Shown: in pieces, positions 53,674-64,000 of the stretch
Layout: every line of letters begins with the position of its first letter
How positions within the stretch are numbered: the first letter of the stretch is position 1
Origin: Closterium sp. NIES-65
Lineage: Eukaryota > Streptophyta > Zygnematophyceae > Desmidiales > Closteriaceae
Length of the DNA stretch: 64,000 bases
Assembly: GCA_948144175.1 (NCBI GenBank)
Contig: CANXME010002654.1
Coordinates: 744,001-808,000, forward strand
Direction of reading: 5' to 3'
Translations under genes and position numbers: made by a program
The notes under the pieces: model-generated
What the model was told of the DNA's origin: nothing
The model's database searches: none
Seen by the model: only the letters and a program-made list of their open reading frames with translations

Positions 53674-56600
53674 GGCCAATAGGCGAGTTGGTTCATCCGG
53701 TCCATTGGACCAACAGACTAGCAGGTCCAACCGGTCCATTGGACTAAGAGGCCAGTTGGTCCAACCGGTCCATTGGACCAACTCTCCAGTTGGTCCAACC
53801 GGTCCACTAGACCAACAAGTGAGTTGGTCCAACCGGTCCACTAGACCAACAGGCCAATTGGTCCAAGCGGTCCATTGGACTAACAGTCCAGTTGGTCCAA
53901 CCGGTCCACTGGACCAACAGGTGAGTTGGTCCAACCGGTCCACTAGACCAACAGGTGAGTTGGTCCAATGGGTCCGTTGGAACAACAAGCCAGTTGGTCC
54001 AACCGGTCCACAGGGTCAAGTGGCCACTTGATCCAACCAGTCCACTAGACCAATAGGTGAGCTGGTCCAACCGGTCCACAAGACCAACAGGCTTGTTGGT
54101 CCAACCGGTCCATTGGACAAACAGGCCAGTTGGTCCCACCGGTCAACTGGACCAACAGGCCAGTTGGTCCAACCGGTCCACTGGACAAATAGGCAAGTTG
54201 GTCCAACTGGTCCACTCGACCAACAGGTGAGTTGGTTTAACCGGTCCACACGACAAACAGGCCAGTTGGTCCAACCGGTCCACTGGACAAATAGGCTAGT
54301 TGGTCCAACCAGTCAACTGGACCAACAGGCTTGTTGGTCCAACCGGTCCACAGGACCAACAGGCTTGTTGGTCCAACCAGTCCATTGGACCAACAGGTGA
54401 GTTTGTCCAACCAGTCTACTGGACAAACAGGCCAATTGGTCCAACCGGTCCATTAGACCAACAGGCTAGTTGGTCCAACCGGTCCACTGGGCAAACAGGC
54501 CAGTTGGTCCAACCGGTCCACTCGACCAACAAGTGAGTTGGTCCAACCGGTCCACTAGACCAACAGGCCAATTGGTCCAAGCGGTCCATTGGACGAACAG
54601 TCCAGTTGGTCCAACCGGTCCACTAGACCAACAAGTGAGTTGGTCCAACCGGTCCACTAGACCAACGGGTGAGTTGGTCCAATGGGTCCGTTGGAACAAC
54701 AAGCCAGTTGGTCCAACCGGTCCACAGGGTCAAGTGGCCACTTGATCCAACCAGTCCACTAGACCAATAGGTGAGCTGGTCCAACCGGTCCACAGGACCA
54801 ACAGGCTTGTTGGTCCAACCGGTCCATTGGACAAACAGGCCAGTTGGTCCCACCGGTCAACTGGACCAACAGGCCAGTTGGTCCAACCGGTCCACTGGAC
54901 AAATAGGCAAGCTGGTCCAGCTGGTCCACTCGACCAACAGGTGAGTTGGTTTAACCGGTCCACGCGACCAACAGGCCAGTTGGTCCAAGCGGTCCACTGG
55001 ACAAATAGGCTAGTTGGTCCAACTGGTCAACTGGACCAACAGGCTTGTTGGTCCAACCGGTCCACAGGACCAACAGGTTTGTTGGTCCAACAGGTCCATT
55101 GGACCAACAGGTGAGTTCGTCCAACCGGTCTACTGGACAAACAGGCCAATTGGTCCAACCGGTCTATTAGACCAACAGGCTAGTTGGTCCAACCGGTCCA
55201 CTGGGCAAACAGGCAAGTTGGTCCAACTGGTCCACTAGACCAACAGGCCAGTTGGTCCATCCGGTTCTTTAGACCAACAAGCTAGTTGGTCCAACCGGTC
55301 CACTGGACCAACAGGCCGGTTGGTCCAGCCGGTTCATTAGACCAACAGGCTAGTTGGTCCAACCGGTCCACTGGGCAAACGGGCCAGTTGGTCCAACCGG
55401 TCCACTGGACCAACAGGTCAGTTGGTCCATGCGATCCATTGGACTAAGAGGCCAGTTGGTCCAACCGGTCCATTGGACCAACTGTCCAGTTGGTCCAACC
55501 GGTCCAGTGGACCAAAAGGTGAGTTGGTCCAACCGGTCCACTAGACCAACAGGCTAGTTGGTCCAATCGGTCCGTTGGACAAACAAGCCAGTTGGTCCAA
55601 CCAGTCCACAGGGTCAAGTGGCCAGTTGATCCAACTAGTCCACTAGACCAATAGATGAGCTGGTCTATCCGGTCCACTCGACCAACAGGCCAGTCGGTCC
55701 AACCTGTCCATTGGACCAACAGGCTAGTTGGTCCAACTGATCCACTGAACCAACAGGTGAGTTGGTGCAGCCGGTCCACAGGACCAACAGGTGAGTTGGT
55801 CCAACCGGCCGATTGGACCAACAGGCCCCTTGGTCCAACTGGTCCACTAGACAAACATGCTTGTTGGTTCAACTGGTCCACTGGGCCAACAAGCCAAGTC
55901 AACCCGGTCCATTGGACCAACAGGCTAATGGGTCCAACTGATCCCCTGGAACAATAGGCGAGTTGGTCCAACCAGTCCATTGGACCAACATGCCAGTTGG
56001 TCCAACCGGTCCGTTAGACCAACAGGCCAATCGGTCCAACCATTTCATTGGACCACCAGGCAAGTTGGTCCAACCGGTCCACAGACCAATAGGCCAGTTG
56101 GTCCAACCGGTCCACTGGACCAACACGCCAGTTGGTCCAACCAGTCCACTGGACAAATAGGCCAGTTGGTCCAATCGGTCCACCCGACCAACAGGTGAGT
56201 TGGTTCAAGTGGTCCACAAGACCGAGAGGTCAGTTGGTCCAAACGGTCCAGTGGACAAACAGGCGAGTTGGTCCAACCGGTCAACTGGACCAACAGGCCA
56301 GTTGGTCCAACCTGTCCACAGGACCAACAGGCTTGTTGGTACAACCGGTCCATTGGACGAACAGGTGAGTTGGTCCAACTGGTCCACTTGACAAAAAGGC
56401 CGATTGGTCCAACCGGTCCATTGGACCAGCAGGCTAATTGGTTTAACAAGTCCACAGGACCAATAGGCTTGATGGTCCAACCAGTCTATTGGACCAACAG
56501 GCTAGTTGGTCCAACCGGTCCATTGGACCAACAGGTTAGTTGGTCCAACCGGTTCACAGGACCAACAGGCTAGTTGGTCCAGCCGGTCCGCTAGACCAAC

Positions 56601-59600
56601 AGGCTAGTTGGTCCAAGCGGTCCACTGGGCAACAGGCCAATTGGTCCAACCGGTCCACTGGACCAACAGGCTAGTTGGTCCAACCGGTCCACATTACGAA
56701 CAGGCCAGTTGGTCCAACCGGTCCATTGGACCAACCGGCAAGTTGGTCTAGCCGGTCCACTTGACCAACAGGCCAGGTTGTCCAACCAATCTATTGGACA
56801 AACAGGTGAGTTTGTCCAACCGGTCAACTCGACCACCAACAGGTGAATTGGTCCAAGTGGTCCATCGGACCAATAGGCTAGTTGGTCCAATCGGTCTACT
56901 GGACCAATAGGATAGTTGAAGATCCAGACCACTAGACCAACAGGTGAGTTGGTCTAACTGGTCCATTGGACCAACAGGCCAGTTTGTCCAATTGGTACAC
57001 TGGACCAACAGGCCAGTTGGTCCAACCGATCCACTCGACCATCAGGTGAGTTGGTTAAATCGGTCCACAAGACAAATAGGCCAGTTGTTCCAACCGGTCC
57101 ATAGAACCAAGAGGCCAGTTGGTCCAACAGGTCCAAATGACCAAGAGGCTTGATGATGCAACAGGTCTACTGGACCAACAGGCCAGTTGGACCAACCTAT
57201 CCATTGGACCAACAAGCCAGTTGGTCCAACCGGTTCATTGGACCAACAGGCCAGTTGGTCCAGCCGGTCCTCTGGACCAACAAGCTAGTTGGATCAATTA
57301 GTCCACTGGGCCAAGAGGCCAGTTGGTCCAACCTGTCCACTAGACAAACAGGCCAGTTGGTCAAACTAGTCAACTAGACCAACGGCTTAGTTGGTCTAAC
57401 CGGTCCACTGGACCAACAGGACAGTTGGTCCATCCGGTCCATTGGACCAACACGCCAATTGGTCCAACCGGTCCACATGACTAACAGGCCAGTTGGTCCA
57501 ACCCGTCCATTGGAGCAACTGGCGAGTTGGTCTAGCCGGTCCACTGGACCAACAGGCTAGGTTGTCCAACCAATCCATTTGACAAAAAAGTGAGTTTGTC
57601 CAACAGGTCGACTCGACCACCACGTGAGTTGGTCCAAGCGGTCCATCTCACCAATAGGCTAGTCGGTCCAACTGGTCCACTTGACCAACAGGTGAGTTGG
57701 TCCAACCAGTCCAATGGACCAACAAGTTAGTTGGACCAACCGGTCCACTGGGCCAACAGGCCAGTTGGTCCAACCTGTTCATTGGACCTACAAGCCAGTT
57801 GGTCTAGCTCGTCCACTAGACCAACAGGCTAGTTGGTCCAACCAGTCTACTAAGGAAACAGGCTAGTTGGTCCATCTGGTCCACTGGACCAACAAGCCAG
57901 TTGGTCGATCCGGTCCATCGGACCAACAGGCCACTTGGTCCAACCGGTCCACTTGACCAACAGTCCAGTTGGTTCATCCAGTCTATTGGACCAACATTCG
58001 AGTTGGTCCAATTGATCCACTCGACCATCAGGTAAGCTTACTAAACCTGTCCACAGGACCAACAGGCCAGTTGGTCCAACCGGTCCATAGGACCAACTGG
58101 CCAGTTGGTCCAACAGGTCCACAGGACCCACAGGCTTGATCCAACCGTTCTACTCGACCAACAGGCCAGTTGGAAAAACCGGTCTATTGGACCAACAGGC
58201 CAGTTGGTCCAACCGATTCATTGGACCAACAGGCAAGTTGGTCTAGCCGGTCCACTAGACCAACAGGCTAGTTGGTCCAACCGGTCTACTAGGCCAAAAG
58301 GCCAATTGGTCCAACCAATCCACTGGACCAACAGGCCAGTTGGTCCACCAGGTCCATTTGACCAACAGGCCAGCTGGTCCCACCGGTCCACAGGGCTAAT
58401 AGGCTAGTTGGTCCAACCGGTCCATTGGACTAACTGTTCAGTTGGTCCAATCGGTCCTTTGGACCAACAGGTGAGTTGGTCCATCCGGTCCACTAGACCA
58501 ACAGGCCAGTTGGTCCAACCGGTCCATTGGACCAACAGTCCAGTTGATCCAACCGGTCCACTGGACCAACAGGTGAGTCGGTCCAACCGGTCCTTTGGAC
58601 CAACTGGTGAGTTGGTCCAACCGGTCCACAGGACATACAGGCCAGTTGGTCCAACCGGTCGATTGGACCAGCTGGCCAGTTGGTCCAACTGGTCCACAGG
58701 ACAAATAGGCCAGTTGGTCCAATCGGCCCACTCGACCAACAGGTGAGTTGGTTCAACCGGTCCACAGGACCAAGAGGCCAGTTGGTCCAACCGGTCCACT
58801 GAACAAACAGGCCAGTTGGTCCAACCGGTCAACTCGACCAACAGGCTTGTTGGTCCATTGGACGAAAAGGTGAGTTGGTCCAACCGGTCCACTGGTCAAA
58901 TAGGCTAGTTGGTCCAGCCGGTCTATTGGACCAGCAGGCGAGTTGGTGGAACAGGTGCACAGGACCAACAGGCTTGATGCTCCAACCGGTCTATTGGACC
59001 AACAGGCCTGTTGGTCCAACTGGTCCATTGAACAACAGGTTTGTTGGTCCGACCGGTTCACTGGACCAACAGGCCAATTGGTCCATTCGGTCTGTTGGAC
59101 CGACAAGCCAGTTGGTCCAACCGGTCCACAGGCTCATGTGGCCAGTTGATCCAACCAGTCCACTGGACCAATAGGTGAGCTAGTCCATCCGGTCCATTGG
59201 ACCAACAGGCCAGTCGGTCCAACCGGTCCATTGGACCAAAAGGCTAGTTGGTCCAACTGATCCACTCAACCAACAGGCCAGTTGGTCCAACCGGTCAACT
59301 AGACCAACTGGCGTGTTGGTCCAACCGGTCCACATGACCAATAGGCTTCTTGGTCCAACCGGACAATTGGACCAACAGGTGAGTTTGTCCAACCATTCCA
59401 CACGACCAAGATGCCAGTTGGTCCAACCAGTCCACTAAATATACAGGCCAGTTGGTCCAACCGGTCAATTGGACCAACAGCCCTGTTGGTCCAACCGGTC
59501 CAATGGACAAATAGGCCAATTGGTCCAACAGGTCCACTCGGCCAACAGGTGAGTTGGTTCAACCGTTCCACAGGACCAACAGGCCTGTTGGTCCTACCGG

Positions 59601-62600
59601 TCCATTGGACAAACAGGCCAGTTGGTCCAACCGCTCAACTGGACCAACAGGTCTGTTGGTCCAACGACTCCACAGGACCAACAGGCTTGTTGGTTCAACC
59701 GGTCCATAGGACCAACTGGTGAGTTGGTCCAACCGGTCCACTGGATATAAAGGCCAATTGGTCCAACCGGTCCACTGACAAATAGGCCAGTTGGTCCAAT
59801 CGGTCCACTCGACCAACAGGTGAGTTGGTTCAACCGGTCCACAGGACCAAGAGGCCAGTTGGTCCAACTGGTCCACTGAACAAACAGGCTAGTTGGTCCA
59901 ACCGGTCAACTGGACCAACAGTCCACTTGGTCCAACCGGTTCACAGGACCAACATGCTTGTTGGTCCAACCGGTCCATTGGACGAATAGGTGAGTTGGTC
60001 CAACCGGTCCACTGGACAAATAGGCCAGTTGGTCCAACCGGTCTATTGGACCAGCAGGCCAGTTGGTCGAACACGTGCACAGGGACCAACAGGCTTGGTG
60101 CTCCAACCGGTCTATTGGACCAACAGGCCTGTTGGTCCAACCGGTCCATTGGACCAACAGGTTTGTTGGTCCAACCCGTTCACTGGACCAACAGGCCAGT
60201 TGGTCCATTCGGTCTGTTGGACCAACAAGCCAGTTGGTCCAACCGGTCCACAGGCTCATGTGGCAAGTTGATCCAACCAGTCCACTGGACCAATAGGTGA
60301 GCTAGTCCATCCGGTCCACTGGACCAACAGGCCAGTCAGTCCAACCGGTCCATTGGACCAAAAGGCTAGTTGGTCCAACTGATCCACTCAACCAACAGGC
60401 CAGTTGGTCCAACCGGTAAATTGGACCATCTGGCCTGTTGGTCCAACCGGTCCACATCACCAACAGGCTTCTTGGTCATACCGGTCCATTGGACCAACAG
60501 ATGAGTTGGTCCAACCAGTCCACAGGACCAAGAGGCCAGTTGGTCAAACCGGTCCACTAGATAAACAGGCCAGTTGGTCCAACCGGTCAACTGGACCAAC
60601 AGGCCTGTTGGTCCAACCGGTCCACTCGACCAACAGGTGAGTTGGTTCTACCGTTCCACAGGACCAAAAGGCCAGTTGGTCCAGCCGGTCCATTGGACCA
60701 GCAGGCCAGTTGGTCCAACTGAACAAGTGGACCAACAGGTCTGTTGGTCCAACGAGTCCACAGGACCAACTGGCTTGTTGGTCCAACCGGTCCACAGGCT
60801 CATGTGGCAAGTTGATCCAACCAGTCCACTGGACCAATAGGTGAGCTAGTCCATCCGGTCCACTGGACCAACAGGCCAATCAGTCCAACCGGTCCATTGG
60901 ACCAAAAGGCTAGTTGGTCCAACTGATCCACTCAACCAACAGGCCAGTTGGTCCAACCGGTAAATTGGACCATCTGGCCTGTTGGTCCAACCGGTCCACA
61001 TCACCAACAGGCTTCTTGGTCATACCGGTCCATTGGACCAACAGGTGAGTTGGTCCAACCAGTCCACAGGACCAAGAGGCCAGCTGGTCCAACCGGTCCA
61101 CTAGATAAACAGGCCAGTTGGTCCAACCGGTCAACAGGACCAACAGGCCTGTTGGTTCAACCGGTCCACTGGACAAATTGGCCTGTTGGTCCAACAGGTC
61201 CACTCGACCAACAGGTGAGTTGGTTCAACCGTTCCACAGGACCAACAGGCCAGTTGGTCCAGCCGGTCCATTGGACCAGCAGGCCTGTTGGTCCAACCGC
61301 CCAACTGGACCAACAGGCTAGTTGGTCCCACAAGTCCACTGGGCAAACAGGCTAGTTGGTCCAACCGATCCACTGGACCAACAGGCCAGCTGGTCCATCC
61401 GGTCCATTGGACCAACAGGCCAGTTGGTCCAACCAGTCCACATGAGAAACAGGCTAGTTGGTCCAACCAGTCTATTGGACCAACCGGCAAGTTGGTCCAG
61501 CCGGTCCACTGGACCAACAGGCCAGGTTGTCCAACTAGTCCATTAAATAAATATGTGAGTTTGTCCAACCGGTCGACTCGAACACCAAGTGAATTGGTCC
61601 AAGCGGTCCATCGGACGAATAGGCTAGTTGGTCCAACTGGTCCACTGGACCAACAGGTGAGTTGGTCCAACCGGTCCACTGGACCAAAAGGTTAGTTGGC
61701 CATCCATACCACTGGACCAATAGGCCAGTTGGTCTAACCGGTCCAATTGACCAACAGGCTGGTTTGTCCAATTGGTTCACTGGACCAACAGGCTAGTTGG
61801 TCCATCCGATCCACTGGACCATCAGGTGAGTTGATTAAGCCGGTCCACAAGACCAACAGGCCAGTTGGTCCAACCGGTCCATAGGACCAACAGGCCAGTT
61901 GGTCCAACCGGTCCACGGGACCAACAGGCTATTTGGTCCAATCGGTCCTTTGGACCAACACGTTGAGTTGGTCAAACTGGTCTATTGGACCAACAAGCCA
62001 GTTGGTCCAACCGGTCTAATGGACCAACAAGCCAATTGGTCCAACCACCGGTCCAATGGATCAACAGGTGAGTTGGTCCAACTAGTCTACTAGGCCAACA
62101 GGCAAGTTGGTCCAACCAATCCATTGGACGAACAGTCCTGTTGGTCCAACCGGTGTTTTGGACTAACAAGCCAATTGGTCCAACCGGTCCAGAGGACCAA
62201 CAGGCTTGTTGGTCCAACCGCTCCAATGGATCATTAGGTGAGTTGGTTCAACCGGTCTACTAGACCAACAGGCCAGAAGGTCCAATCGATCCACTGGACC
62301 TACAAGCCACTTGGTCCAACTGGTCCATAGGACGAACAAGCCAGTTGGTCAAACTGGTCCATTGGACCAATAGGTCAGTTTACCCAACCGGTCCATTGGA
62401 TCAACAGGCCACTTGGTTCAACTGGTCCTCAGGACGAACAAGCGAGTTGGTCCAACCGGTCCATTAGACCAACAGGTGAGTTGGTACAACCGGTCCATTG
62501 GACCAACATGTGAGTTGGTCCAACCAGTCCATTGGACCAACAGGCCAGTTGGTCAAACCGTTCCACGGGACCAGTAGGCTTGTTGGTCCAACCTGTCCAC

Positions 62601-64000
62601 TAGACCAACAGGTGAGTTGGTTAAACCAGTCCATGAGACCAATAGGTCAGTTGGTCCAACCGGTCCATTGTACCAACAGGCCACTTGGTCCAACCGGTCC
62701 ACAGGACGAAAAGCCAGTTGGTCCAACCAGTCCATTGGACCAATTGGTGAGTTGGTCCAACCAGTCCATTGGACCAACATGTGAGTTGATCCAACCAAGT
62801 CCATTGGACCAACAGGCCAGTTGGTCTAACCGTTTCACTGGACCTACAGGCTTGTTGGTCCAACCGGTCCACTAGACCAATAGGTGAGTTGGTCAAACCA
62901 GTCAATTGGACTAACAGGCCAGTTGGTCCAACCGGTCCATTGGACCAACATGCCACTTGGTCCAACCGGTCCACAGGACGAACAAGCCTGTTGGTCAAAC
63001 CGGTCCATTGCACCAATAGATGAGTTGGTCCAACCGGTCCATTGGACCAACATGTGAGTTGGTCCAACCGGTCCATTGGACCAACAGGCCAGTTGGTCCA
63101 ACCTGTCCACTCGACCAACAAGCTTGTTGGTCTGACCGGTCCACTAGACCAACAGGTGACTTGGTCAAACCAGATCATTGGACTAACAGGAGATTTGGTC
63201 AAACCAGTCTATTAGACCAACAGGCTTGTTGGTCCAACCGATCCACAAGACCAACAGGTCTACAGAACAAACACGCCGATCAGTCCTACCTGTCAATAGG
63301 ACCAACAGGCTTGTTGGTCCAACCGGTCCACAGGACCAACATTCTTGTTGATCCAACTAGTTCACTGGACCAACAGGCCATTTGGTCTAACCGGTCCATT
63401 TGACCAATAGTTGAGTTGGTCCAACTGGTCCATAGGACCAACAGTCAAGCTGGTCCAACCGGTCCATTGGACCAACATGTGAGTTGGTCCAACCGGTCCA
63501 TTGGACCAACATGTGAGTTGGTCCATCCGGTCCATTGGACCAGCAGGCCAGTTGGTCCAACCTGTCCACTCGACCAACAAGCTTGTTGGTCTGACCGGTC
63601 CACTAGACCAACAGGTGACTTGGTCAAACCAGATCATTGGACTAACAGGAGATTTGGTCAAACTAGTCTATTAGACCAACAGGCTTGTTGGTCCAACCGA
63701 TCCACAAGACCAACACGTCTACAGAACAAACACGCCGATCAGTCCTACCTGTCAATAGGACCAACAGGCTTGTTGGTCCAACCGGTCCACAGGACCAACA
63801 TTCTTGTTGATCCAACTAGTTCACTGGACCAACAGGCCATTTGGTCTAACCGGTCCATTTGACCAATAGTTGAGTTGGTCCAACTGGTCCACAGGACCAA
63901 CAGTCAAGCTGGTCCAACCGGTCCATTGGACCAACATGTGAGTTGGTCCAACCGGTCCATTGGACCAGCAGGCCAGTTGGTCCAACCAGTCCACTCGACC
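53674..64000 (+). repeat. 34-bp satellite S2, right array (about 300 copies)
   Basis: Same unit and orientation as 41-45.5 kb, running off the right edge. Long internal duplications are visible at spacings of 714, 544 and 1,122 bp, all multiples of 34, and one of 459 bp near 63.0-63.9 kb that includes a shortened unit. Open frames on both strands are repeat artefacts. Confidence 0.97.

Noticed and set aside
41072-64000. Many W-T-N-R-P-V-G-P-T-G repeat frames, up to 193 codons, on both strands
   Set aside because: They are direct products of a 34-bp satellite lacking stops in most frames. Equal openness on both strands argues against coding.
41091-64000. CRISPR-like array
   Set aside because: The 34-bp repeats are contiguous without unique spacers, there is no cas gene, and the context is eukaryotic.

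Overview
The window looks like a gene-poor, repeat-saturated stretch of a plant-lineage nuclear genome. I recognise no host cellular gene, tRNA or rRNA gene. Everything identifiable is LTR-retrotransposon, satellite or minisatellite DNA. The elements carry Copia and Gypsy pol domains, and two Copia primer sites resemble the initiator-methionine tRNA site common in plants. One Gypsy element encodes a C5 cytosine DNA methyltransferase, an arrangement reported in charophyte (streptophyte) green algae and in dinoflagellates. A charophyte alga, possibly a zygnematophyte such as Closterium, is my best guess; this is inference, because no host marker gene is present.

Layout. 0-5 kb: low-complexity DNA and a decayed Copia element (A) on +, with protease/integrase remnants, a Gly/Ala-rich linker and no reverse transcriptase. 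5-8.2 kb: AC-rich DNA and several minisatellites. 8.6-13.05 kb: Copia D on +, with primer site, gag knuckle and pol, cut off in RNase H by a small block of 34-bp satellite (S2). 13.37-20.96 kb: a Gypsy element (G1) on -, with chromodomain, gag and protease. Its middle is replaced by the 3' half and LTR of a Copia of family B/C. 20.96-28.8 kb: a 182-bp satellite (S1). 28.8-36.55 kb: a complete Copia (C) on -, inserted in S1 with a 5-bp target duplication, two LTRs and a polyprotein broken by one stop. 36.6-41.1 kb: more S1, then a truncated Copia (E) on -. 41.1-45.5 kb: S2. 45.52-53.67 kb: a Gypsy element (F) on +, inserted in S2. 53.67-64 kb: S2 to the end.

Element F is the most interesting part. 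Its gag, protease, DNA methyltransferase, reverse transcriptase, RNase H and integrase lie in one reading frame of about 2,290 codons, broken by only four stop codons. All catalytic motifs checked are present. The 15 bases just after its 5' LTR are an exact reverse complement of a segment inside the LTR, which points to self-priming rather than tRNA priming. Beyond the second LTR lies a second copy of the last ~148 bp of the internal region, giving an A-body-B-A-B order like the split direct repeats of some tyrosine-recombinase retroelements, although F has a DDE integrase.

The elements are nested and in different states of decay. A large share of their in-frame stops are TAG at positions where CAG or TGG would be expected, which fits cytosine deamination.
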